From CAMDPA01 sp965223035 (GTDB taxonomy: Bacteria > Pseudomonadota > Alphaproteobacteria > Rhizobiales > Hyphomicrobiaceae): a stretch of DNA of 64,000 nt. The DNA is taken from NCBI GenBank assembly GCA_965223035.1, contig OZ244980.1, positions 3,844,001 through 3,908,000 on the forward strand, given 5' to 3'. Below, in pieces: positions 32,663-40,527 of this stretch (the first letter of the stretch is position 1; the number at the start of each line of letters is the position of its first letter). The notes under the pieces are model-generated. The model saw nothing but the letters and a program-made list of their open reading frames with translations. It did not search any database and was not told the origin of the DNA. The position numbers were made by a program, and so were the translations under genes.

Positions 32663-33838
32663 TCAGGCGGCCTCGGCCAGTCTTGCCTTGGTCTGGGCAA
32701 AGGCCCAGTCGAGCCATGGCAGCAGCGCCTCCACATCGCCAACCTCGACGGTGGAGCCGGTCCAGATTCGCAGACCTGGCGGCGCATCTCGGTAGGACCC
32801 ACAGTCCATGGCCGCGCCCTCCGCCTCCAACAACGCGGCGAAATCCTTGGCAAATCGGGCCTGAACGTCCGGTGCCGCCCGCGCGATCGACGGGTCGACG
32901 AACTTCAAGCAGACCGACGTGTTTGACCGCGTGGCCGGGTCATCCGCCAAGTTGGCGATCCAGGGCGTACGCTCCACCCAGTCATTCAAGACCTTCGCAT
33001 TGGCGTCGGCGCGCGCCATCACGGCGTCGATACCGCCGATGCGCTCGGCCCAGGCCAACGCATCGAGATAATCCTCCACGCACAGCATCGACGGGGTGTT
33101 GATGGTCTCACCGGCAAAGATGCCCTTGATCAGCTTGCCTCCAGAGGTCAGCCGGAACACCTTGGGCAGCGGCCACGGCGGCACATGAGCGAGCAGCCGC
33201 TCAACCGCCCGCGGGCTCAGTGCGATCATGCCGTGCGCGGCCTCCCCGCCCATCACCTTCTGCCAAGACCAGGTGGTGACGTCGGCCTTGCTCCAGTCGA
33301 TCCGCTGAGCAAACACGGCAGAGGTCGCATCGACCAGGGTCAGCCCCCGCCGATCGGCCGCTATCCAGTTGCCATTGGGAACACGCACACCCGACGTGGT
33401 GCCGTTCCAGGTAAAAATCACGTCGCGGTCAAAATCGACATCCCGCAGCTCGGGAAGTTTGCCGTAGTCGGCCGACTTGACGCGGACATCTTGCAGCTTG
33501 AGCTGTTTGGTGACGTCCGTCACCCAACCATGGCCGAAGCTTTCCCACGCCAGCACGTCGACGCCGCGGGCGCCCAGCATGGTCCACATCGCCAGCTCGA
33601 AGGCGCCGGTGTCCGAGCCCGGAACAATGCCCACCAAATAGTCTTCAGGAATGCCGAGGATGGCTTTAGACTTATCGATTGCCAGCTTGAGGCGAGCCTT
33701 GCCGTCCTTGGCCCGGTGCGAGCGACCGACAACGGCATTTTCAAGCACCTGGCTCGACCAGCCCGGGCGCTTGGCGCAAGGACCGGATGAAAAATGGGTG
33801 CACGCCGGCCTGTGCGCCGGCTTCAACGGTTCATTCAT
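32663..33838 (-). CDS. serC: Phosphoserine aminotransferase
   Basis: Class V PLP aminotransferase that converts 3-phosphohydroxypyruvate and glutamate to phosphoserine and 2-oxoglutarate. The PLP lysine is K194 in TTWSWQKVMGGEAAHG; HFSSGPCAKRPGW is the N-terminal substrate region. The 391-aa length matches the alphaproteobacterial subtype. The ATG at 33838 follows GGAAGGGTAGGTCT. It is first in the serC-serA operon and has a structured leader typical of alphaproteobacterial serC genes. Confidence 0.97.
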   Translation of the reverse strand: MNEPLKPAHRPACTHFSSGPCAKRPGWSSQVLENAVVGRSHRAKDGKARLKLAIDKSKAILGIPEDYLVGIVPGSDTGAFELAMWTMLGARGVDVLAWESFGHGWVTDVTKQLKLQDVRVKSADYGKLPELRDVDFDRDVIFTWNGTTSGVRVPNGNWIAADRRGLTLVDATSAVFAQRIDWSKADVTTWSWQKVMGGEAAHGMIALSPRAVERLLAHVPPWPLPKVFRLTSGGKLIKGIFAGETINTPSMLCVEDYLDALAWAERIGGIDAVMARADANAKVLNDWVERTPWIANLADDPATRSNTSVCLKFVDPSIARAAPDVQARFAKDFAALLEAEGAAMDCGSYRDAPPGLRIWTGSTVEVGDVEALLPWLDWAFAQTKARLAEAA

Positions 33839-33896
33839 AGACCTACCCTTCCAGATAGTTGCTCCTCGTTGGGGAGGAGTGTCCCGGGTCCGGGAT
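33839..33896 (-). ncRNA. Putative serC leader RNA motif
   Basis: Read on the minus strand, two consecutive perfect hairpins precede serC: TCCCGGACCCGGGA (33895-33882) and CTCCTCCCCAACGAGGAG (33879-33862). They are followed by CAACTATCTGGAAGGGTAGG and the serC ATG. A conserved serC leader with two short hairpins before the ribosome site is known from alphaproteobacteria. The arrangement here fits it, but I have not aligned it to the covariance model. Confidence 0.6.
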
Positions 33897-33928
33897 AGGC
33901 GGGCGGGTCATGAAAGTCAACCGCGCAC

Positions 33929-33972
33929 AAAAAAAGATCAGGCACCGGAGCGTTGCCGATCCGGTGCCTGAT
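33929..33972 (-). terminator. Rho-independent terminator of the outer-membrane protein gene
   Basis: ATCAGGCACCGGA and TCCGGTGCCTGAT pair over 13 bp with a 10-nt loop. On the minus strand the hairpin is followed by CTTTTTTTG. It ends the gene at 33997-34905 and separates it from serC. Confidence 0.93.
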
Positions 33973-33996
33973 GAGGCCATTGAGGGAGGCGATGGG

Positions 33997-34905
33997 TCAG
34001 TTGATTTCCCAACGCAACCCAAACCGAAGCTCGTGATTGTTCTGGTCTGGGATCACGACACTATGATTTCCGCCACCGATCACGTTGCGACCGGTGAATT
34101 TGGTGCCGCTTAGATGCAGCCAGCGATAGCCCATATCGAAATGGACGTTTTCCCACCACTCATAGCTGAAGCCCGCCATCACCGCGACGGCCAGGGCGTA
34201 GTCGTAGCCGCTGGTGTTGGATGATGACCTGGTGTGGAGGACGGTTGCGCTCGGCTGGGCATCGACGGTGTTGGGGTCGCAGTCGAATGTGTCGATGCAG
34301 ATGGTCGACGTCGAATAGTGCCGACCCCACAGGCGGTGCCTGACGACACCGATGCCGGCACCGATATAGGGTGTGAAGCGCGTCGCGTTCGGAACGTCGA
34401 CGTAGCCGTTGACCATCACTACCGTGTTGTCGGACTTGAAGCTGTCCTTGACGGTATCCCGGAGCAAGATGGTGGAATTGACGCCGACACCGGCTTGCGT
34501 ATTGGTGACGGCCCGCGTCCGCGATGCGTTGCTGCGACTGTTGACATCACTGCGGACATCGACGGTCAGGTCGCCGCGCAGCCAATGGCTGAAGCGATAG
34601 CCTGCGCCGACGCCAATCCTGGCAAAGTCGTTCAAGCCGCTCTCGGCGCGAACATCGTCATGGAACACGTTGCTGGTGTTGTAGTTGCTGGAGTCCCCCC
34701 GGACCCAGGCGCCATCCACCCGCAAGTAGTAACCGCTATCGGTCTCCGGTACCGGCACGGGCGCCGGCACCGGCACCGCACGATGATAGCCTTCCAACCT
34801 TGGGTCGTAGGGTAAACCGTCAGCGTAGGCTGGGTTGGCTGCACTCGCTAGCGTCAAGCATGCGAACGACATACCGGCGGAGATTAGCATACGCACTTGT
34901 GTCAT
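33997..34905 (-). CDS. Outer-membrane beta-barrel protein (Omp25/OmpA-barrel type)
   Basis: A 302-residue secreted protein. The ATG at 34905 has GAGGG upstream and opens a signal peptide (MTQVRMLISAGMSFACLTLASAANPAYA). After a Pro-rich linker (VPVPAPVPVPET), alternating aromatic strands suggest an 8-stranded barrel: GYYLRVDGAW, ARIGVGAGYRFSHWLRGDL, FTPYIGAGIGVV, MAGFSYEWW, FDMGYRWLHL and HELRFGLRWEIN. It resembles the Omp25/RopB-like porin-fold family of alphaproteobacteria. It is followed by a strong terminator. Confidence 0.82.
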   Translation of the reverse strand: MTQVRMLISAGMSFACLTLASAANPAYADGLPYDPRLEGYHRAVPVPAPVPVPETDSGYYLRVDGAWVRGDSSNYNTSNVFHDDVRAESGLNDFARIGVGAGYRFSHWLRGDLTVDVRSDVNSRSNASRTRAVTNTQAGVGVNSTILLRDTVKDSFKSDNTVVMVNGYVDVPNATRFTPYIGAGIGVVRHRLWGRHYSTSTICIDTFDCDPNTVDAQPSATVLHTRSSSNTSGYDYALAVAVMAGFSYEWWENVHFDMGYRWLHLSGTKFTGRNVIGGGNHSVVIPDQNNHELRFGLRWEIN

Positions 34906-35418
34906 CACGTTGGTTCCCTCTTTTCCCAACTCGCTTCCCTCAGTGACCTGGTCACGCACGGGCAACGACGAGGTCCTGTCGTCGGTCTCCGCTGCCCGCT
35001 TCCAGTCGCTGGAGAGCCAGCCTCTGGACATCGTCCCCTGCGCCGTCTGGGCGCGCCTACGCTACGGAACTGGAAAAAGGGATCGTCGCGGCCTTCAACG
35101 ACACGCGAAGGGTCACCGCCAGGCAAAAGCGCACTGCTCGGCGCACACCCCTTTACGGTCGAGGCTTTCCCAGGCCCCGCGCACTCAGCCCGACGATCGC
35201 AACGAATGACAAAACCAAAACGAAACTGTTTCCGGCAAACGGGCCGCACCCCGAGCATTGCCGGCAATCCCGGCTGGCCGGGTGTAACACCGCACACCGA
35301 ACGCGGGAGTCGACGGCCAAACGGCACCGTTTCAATTCGGGACTATCGGTAAGAAGATTTAAAAGACGCTTAACTTTAAGCGTTTGGCGGCACGTTGCGC
35401 TGGTGTCGCGGCGACAGC
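34906..35418. other. Gene-free upstream region of the barrel gene
   Basis: No gene is supported. A perfect 8-bp inverted repeat with a 2-bp centre (ACGCTTAA CT TTAAGCGT, 35366-35383) lies next to an AT-rich stretch (AAGAAGATTTAAAAG) and could be a regulator site. Confidence 0.35.
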
Positions 35419-35655
35419 AACCAGGCATCAATCGGGATCGCAACGATGCCGATGACAAGCAGAGGGTTGCTCGCCATGTTAAGAGCGATCAATTCTGCCT
35501 CAGGCGGATTGGCGTTGGCCGGCCTCCGCCCACACATGCGTGCCATTGGGTGGCCCGGCAGGGGAGCGGGATGGCTCCAGCGCATGGTGAAAAGCTAGAT
35601 CATCGCGCCTTTAATCGGGATCGTTCCGATCCCGATTAAAGGCAGGTTGCTCTAG
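35419..35655 (+). repeat. Repeat cluster: B junction, module C and an A/B hybrid
   Basis: Three modules lie end to end. 35419-35492 is a B hairpin with the TTAAGAGCGATCA junction. 35486-35594 is module C (CTGCCTCAGGCGGA... GCCATTGGGTGGCCCGG ... GGATGGCTCCAGC). 35595-35655 is a hybrid with A left end CTAGATCATCGCGCC and B right end GGCAGGTTGCTCTAG. Confidence 0.85.
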
Positions 35656-35809
35656 AGGACTGGCGGCGGCCGTTCGACAGGCGCGATCAACAGCGATGGC
35701 TCCTGATCGGCGACGCGGCCAACCGCAGCTGGTGGTCGCACCCATAGTGGTGGTGGTCGCACCCGTAGCGACGAGGCCAAGGTGGTGGTCGAGCCAGGCT
35801 CGTCCGCCT

Positions 35810-35938
35810 AGATCATGTCCGCCCAAACCGGAAGCCCTTTGCCGACCCGCTCGCCGGTCTGACCACCCCATAACGTTGTGCCATTGGGTGGCCCGGCAGG
35901 GGAGCGGGATGGTTCCAGCTAACTCGGACACGTAGTAA
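35810..35938 (+). repeat. Module C copy downstream of glmM
   Basis: CTAGATCATGTCCGCCCAAA at the left, TGTGCCATTGGGTGGCCCGG in the middle and GGATGGTTCCAGCTAACTC at the right. It ends about 12 bp from the glmM stop. The intervening 35656-35809 has no gene. Confidence 0.85.
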
Positions 35939-35950
35939 GGCGGAAACGAT

Positions 35951-37321
35951 TTAGACCGCAGCAGCCGTCTTGACCGCTGCGACGATATCGTCGACCACGC
36001 AAGAGACGAGCTGTGCATCGTCGCCTTCGGCCATCACCCGGATCACCGGCTCGGTGCCCGAGGGGCGGATGACAAGGCGTCCACGCTGGCCAAGCTTGGT
36101 CTTGGCCCCCTGGATCACCGATTGCACCTGCGTATCCTCAAGCGGCGTCCCGCCTTCATAACGCACGTTCTTCAACAGTTGGGGCAGCGGCTCGAACCGA
36201 TTGCAGACCTCGCTCACCGTTCGATCTGTGGAGACGACGACGGCCAGCACTTGCAGCGCCGACACCAAGCCATCGCCCGTCGTGGTAAAGTCGGACAGCA
36301 CGATATGTCCGGATTGCTCACCCCCGACATTGTAGCCGTGCTTGCGCATGTGCTCGACCACGTAGCGGTCGCCGACCGGAGTTCGCTGCAAGCTGAGGCC
36401 CAGGCCGTCCAGGTACCGCTCCAGACCGAGGTTCGACATCACCGTCGCGACCACGCCGCCGGCGGTCAGTTGACCGCTGCGCAGCCAGCTCTCGGCGATC
36501 ACCGCCATCAGCTGGTCACCGTCGACGATCCGTCCCTTTTCATCGACGATCACCACCCGATCCGCGTCGCCGTCGAGCCCAATGCCAATATCCGCCCGCA
36601 CCTCCTCTACCTTGGAAACCAGCGCTTCCGGCGAAGTGGAGCCGCAATTCTCATTGATGTTGCGTCCGTTGGGCTCGACGCCGATCTTGATGACCTCCGC
36701 ACCAAGCTCCCATAACGCCTGCGGCGCGACCTTGTAGCCGGCACCATTGGCGCAATCGATCACGATCCGCAGGCCGTCGAGCCTCAAATTCTTCGGCAGA
36801 GTGCGCTTGGCGAACTCAATGTAACGTTCCTGCGCACTTTCCACCCGGGTCGCGCGACCGATCTGCTCCGGCGGGGCGATCAGGTCGGAACTGGGTCCGA
36901 CCAGCAAGTGCTCGATGCGACGCTCCAACTCGTCCGACAGTTTGTACCCATCCGGTGCAAACAACTTGATGCCATTGTCAGCGTAGGGATTGTGAGAGGC
37001 CGAGATCATCACACCAAGATCAGCGCGCAACGAGCGGGTCAGCATGGCAACGGCCGGGGTTGGCATCGGGCCGAGCAAGAACACGTCCATGCCGACCGCG
37101 GTGAAACCGGACAACAGCGCGCTTTCGATCATGTAACCCGACAGCCGGGTGTCCTTACCGATCACCACCCGATGCCGTCGTTTCTGACCGTTTGAGAAGA
37201 TCTTGCCCGCGGCCATGCCGACCTTGAGCGCGATCTCAGACGTCATCGGATCGCTGTTGGCCAGGCCACGGATCCCGTCCGTCCCGAAAAAACGACGCGT
37301 CGTACCATTGTCAAATGCCAT
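35951..37321 (-). CDS. glmM: Phosphoglucosamine mutase
   Basis: Interconverts glucosamine-6-phosphate and glucosamine-1-phosphate on the path to UDP-GlcNAc and peptidoglycan. The active phosphoserine is S109 in MISASHNPYADNG; the metal loop is GLDGDADRVV; the phosphate-binding loop near the C-terminus is IRPSGTEPVIRVMAEG. The ATG at 37321 (MAFDNGTTRRFFGTDGIRG) has GAGGG about 9 nt upstream. The length is 456 aa. In many alphaproteobacteria it follows ftsH and folP; neither lies in the 240 bp upstream here. Confidence 0.97.
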   Translation of the reverse strand: MAFDNGTTRRFFGTDGIRGLANSDPMTSEIALKVGMAAGKIFSNGQKRRHRVVIGKDTRLSGYMIESALLSGFTAVGMDVFLLGPMPTPAVAMLTRSLRADLGVMISASHNPYADNGIKLFAPDGYKLSDELERRIEHLLVGPSSDLIAPPEQIGRATRVESAQERYIEFAKRTLPKNLRLDGLRIVIDCANGAGYKVAPQALWELGAEVIKIGVEPNGRNINENCGSTSPEALVSKVEEVRADIGIGLDGDADRVVIVDEKGRIVDGDQLMAVIAESWLRSGQLTAGGVVATVMSNLGLERYLDGLGLSLQRTPVGDRYVVEHMRKHGYNVGGEQSGHIVLSDFTTTGDGLVSALQVLAVVVSTDRTVSEVCNRFEPLPQLLKNVRYEGGTPLEDTQVQSVIQGAKTKLGQRGRLVIRPSGTEPVIRVMAEGDDAQLVSCVVDDIVAAVKTAAAV

Positions 37322-37654
37322 ACCGTGTCCCTCTGGCACCAACCCACCGAGACGGCAATTCGTACGGCCGCCGCACGGGCTGCAGCGTTCCTGTTTGCGC
37401 CCCAGCCCGCCGAATTCCAGCAGAGATCGTCAGCTGAGAAGCCTGGCGCGACGGCTCCACCCTCAACAGGGCAACAATATACACACCAATTACGAAAATG
37501 TCGCGCCCGCTGCACCCGATTGGCAGCGTGCTGTGCTCGATTTCCGCACCAGCCCCCGATCAACTCACCGATAAGTTCGTCGCATAGCACGGGTCGAGTC
37601 GCGACCGCAATCAGGACGTGCGAACATGGTTTTCACCATCAATTCGCGCGATTG

Positions 37655-38038
37655 ATGGCCTATTATTTGGCAGTTGCCAATCGCAAGGGCGGTGTCGGCA
37701 GGTCAACGATCTCCGTGATGCTGGCCGATGCCTTCGCGGCCAGGCTGACCAACGCGACCGCGGCCGCCTTGCGGTTGGCGGCCAAAGTGTTGGTCCCGGT
37801 CAGACCCGATGCGGTCTCAGAGTTCGCCGCGGATCGTATTTGGTCGGTGATCGAAGCCAAGGTCGACGGTAAGGTATTGGAGATCCCGCATCAGCAACGC
37901 CGCTACGTTTGCCTCGCCAACGCGGTGCGCCCAGGCGGGCGCGACGGAACCATCATCGATACCATCGCCTATCATCATCCGCTGCTGGCGACCCGGATCC
38001 GACAGCCCGGACACCGCCAACGCTTTCGGTTGCAGTGA
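37655..38038 (+). pseudogene. Degenerate ParA/MinD-like ATPase remnant
   Basis: The frame opens with MAYYLAVANRKGGVGRSTIS, a clear ParA-type deviant Walker A (KGGVGRST), followed by VMLADAFAARL. The next residues do not give the expected VLLIDxDPQ and switch motifs, and the frame ends after 127 codons, half the family length. A second frame in the 37.9-38.1 kb region and a 47-codon frame at 38249-38392 (MMSAMAKAQQIVVPKQLRAA) may be further pieces. I read this as a decayed gene. The 37322-38558 interval has no intact gene. Confidence 0.5.
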
Positions 38039-38558
38039 TGAACGCCGATCTCTGGATGAGAAGCATGGTGGCGCGGTCGCGACGCTCAGAGCGCTTTGCG
38101 AGGAGCTTGCCAGCGGGCCTACCATTTGATCGGCGCGCTCACGCATTGCCCGCGAATAACTCTGCGATGTGTTGCGATGTGCTGCCATGGCTCCAGTCTC
38201 TCAAGCGTCGGAGCCTCCGCTAAACCCGGGGCGGCTCATAAGACGGACATGATGTCGGCAATGGCAAAAGCCCAGCAGATCGTGGTGCCAAAGCAGTTGC
38301 GCGCGGCTGAAGCAGGGCCGGATCTGTTGCGTGGGGCGATCGCCGACGCCGTCGCCAAGCGCATCGCTGTTCGGCGCGCGGCCGCCGGATGACGCGCCGT
38401 GATCGCGCATGAAGCGCGGACGCCTCAAGCGCGTCAGCGTGAGTTCGAACCGGCTTGCTGTCCTGGTGATCCCTCACTTGAGCAGAGCGGCTGAGGTGGT
38501 CGTGGTGGGCCGTGGACGCCGCCAGCACAACCGGCCGCGCTGCGGCGCTCGCGCGGGT

Positions 38559-39323
38559 TTAGGACGGCTCGTCCCCGCCGCGAGCAGTGAGGTGCCGCCG
38601 GATGCCGGCGGAGTCGGCGGGAACCAGCCCCCTCAGGCGGGCCCGCGCCTTCAACGGCTTGCCGATCGGCGCGACCAGCTCCTTCTTCGCTTCTGCAATG
38701 ATGACCCCGCCCAACCCTGGCGACAGCCGCGCGCCGATCCGCTCGAAGGCGGTCGCCGACCGAATCAACATTTTTCGCTCGAGCGGGGGAACGTGGAGGG
38801 CATTGGCAAACTCGGTCGGCGTGAACATCGCCTCGATCAGCAACCGCTCGAGCTGGTGTCGGCTGAAGGGCAGACCCTGACCAAATGGCGTCCGGTCCAC
38901 CCGCGCCCAGACGCTGGTCCGATTGGGAACGATCACGAGCAGTCGCCCCTGCGGCGCCAGCACCCGCCAGATCTCGCGCAGCAATGGCCGCACCCGCTCC
39001 GCCACCTCCAGGCAATGGATCGCCAGCAATCGATCGACGGCGTTGTCCGCCAGTGGCAAATGGTTCTCCTCAACCAAGGCGGTTTGTCGCGCTCCCTCGG
39101 TCGGCCAGACCAGAACACCTTGCTCAGCCGGCATTAGCGCCCCAACCCGCAGCGCTTCGCCACGCAATGCCCCCAGGTAGGGTGTGGCAAACCCCAGGCC
39201 GATGACGGTTTGACCTTCTAGCTGGCGCCAACGGGCCCGGAGCCGATGCAGCAGCAGCCGCCGGACCAACTGACCAAGCGGCGTCAGATAAAAGGCTTTC
39301 AGATCGGTCACATCGAGATGCAT
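38559..39323 (-). CDS. SAM-dependent methyltransferase (Methyltransf_11 type)
   Basis: A 254-residue class I methyltransferase. The glycine loop is VIGLGFATPYLGALRG, followed by an acidic region and the motif HLPLADNAVDRLLAIHCLEV, where the catalytic-domain post-I strand lies. LLREIWRVLAPQGRLLVIVPN is motif III. The C-terminal 60 residues are basic. It is divergent from gloB with 185 bp between starts, a pairing often seen in alphaproteobacteria. The substrate is unknown. Confidence 0.85.
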   Translation of the reverse strand: MHLDVTDLKAFYLTPLGQLVRRLLLHRLRARWRQLEGQTVIGLGFATPYLGALRGEALRVGALMPAEQGVLVWPTEGARQTALVEENHLPLADNAVDRLLAIHCLEVAERVRPLLREIWRVLAPQGRLLVIVPNRTSVWARVDRTPFGQGLPFSRHQLERLLIEAMFTPTEFANALHVPPLERKMLIRSATAFERIGARLSPGLGGVIIAEAKKELVAPIGKPLKARARLRGLVPADSAGIRRHLTARGGDEPS

Positions 39324-39508
39324 GGCTCACGTGCTTGATAAGCCGCCAGATTGGCTCGGGCCGGGCGTCGGTCAAAGTCACCGATTGCAATCCAAGTTGC
39401 AATCCTTAGGGTGAATGCTAATCGTAGGTGCTGTCCAGCCGACCCGCCGTCAAGCGGCGCAGTACGCGTCTCTCGCCGGCCCAACGAGCGTGTCGCAAGG
39501 AGTGCCTT

Positions 39509-40282
39509 ATGTCCGCGCAGCTTGAGATCCATCAGTTCCTCTGTCTCCAAGACAACTTTGGCGTCCTGCTGAGGGAGCCGAAGTCCGGTGCGGTCGCCGC
39601 CATCGATGCACCCAACGCAGAGCAAGTGGCTGCGGCCTTGAATGATAAGGGCTGGAAGCTTACCCATATCTTGACGACGCATCGCCATGGCGACCATACC
39701 GACGGCAATCTCCAACTCAAGCGCGACACCCATTGCCGCATAATCGGACCGCGCGGTGAGGCCGACCAGGTGCCGGGCATCGACCAGCAGGTCGGAGACG
39801 GCGACACGCTTCAGTTCGGCGAGCTTGAGGTCCGCGTGTTGGAGACCCCCGGCCACACCAAGGGCCATATCAGCTATTGGATCCCCAGCGCCGAGGTGGT
39901 GTTCGTCGGCGATACGTTGTTCGCGCTGGGATGCGGTCGGGTGTTTGAGGGCACCCCGCAACAGATGTGGGCATCGCTGTCCAAACTGGCGGCTCTACCG
40001 CCGTCGACGAGCGTTTACTGCGGGCACGAGTATACGCTTGCAAACGCCAAGTTCGCCCTCACCATCGAACCTGGCAATGCTGACCTCCAAGCGCGCGCCA
40101 AGCAGATCGAGCAGACCCGGGCCGAAGGGGCCTTCACGCTCCCGACACGTATCGACATCGAGTTGGCCACAAACCCGTTCCTGCGCGCGAACAGCCCGGA
40201 AATTCGCAGCCGGCTCGATTTGGCAGGTGCACCGGATTGGCAGGTGTTTGCCGAGGTGCGCGAGCGCAAGAATAAGGGTTAA
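39509..40282 (+). CDS. gloB: Hydroxyacylglutathione hydrolase (glyoxalase II)
   Basis: Metallo-beta-lactamase-fold enzyme that hydrolyses S-D-lactoylglutathione to glutathione and D-lactate in methylglyoxal detoxification. The binuclear metal motif is H58-x-H60-x-D62-H63 (TTHRHGDHTDGN), with further ligands in ETPGHTKGH, VGDTLFALGCGR and YCGHEYT. The glutathione-binding C-terminal domain is present. The length is 257 aa. ATG 39509 has AAGGAG 7 nt upstream. The 5' region is shared with the divergent methyltransferase. Confidence 0.96.
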   Translation: MSAQLEIHQFLCLQDNFGVLLREPKSGAVAAIDAPNAEQVAAALNDKGWKLTHILTTHRHGDHTDGNLQLKRDTHCRIIGPRGEADQVPGIDQQVGDGDTLQFGELEVRVLETPGHTKGHISYWIPSAEVVFVGDTLFALGCGRVFEGTPQQMWASLSKLAALPPSTSVYCGHEYTLANAKFALTIEPGNADLQARAKQIEQTRAEGAFTLPTRIDIELATNPFLRANSPEIRSRLDLAGAPDWQVFAEVRERKNKG

Positions 40283-40527
40283 GTCGCTCGATCGTGCCCC
40301 GCCCCACCAGCCGATGTTGTCGAGTCCAACCTAGGCCGTCGAGCCGATGCGCGTGTCGCGCGGGTTTTCCACGCAAAAACCACCGCCTCTAACCCTCTAA
40401 TTCGTTGAAAATCCTCAATCATTGACGCTCCGGCAACGACGTGCCTTCGCAGCGCTTGCACAGCCATTCCGACTCGGAAACAGTGGCGCGTATGATTCGA
40501 TCGACGATGTGAGCGGGGGCCTTTCAC

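Noticed and set aside
38409..39137. 242-codon plus-strand frame over the methyltransferase
   Set aside because: The minus-strand methyltransferase motifs are convincing; this frame is antisense.
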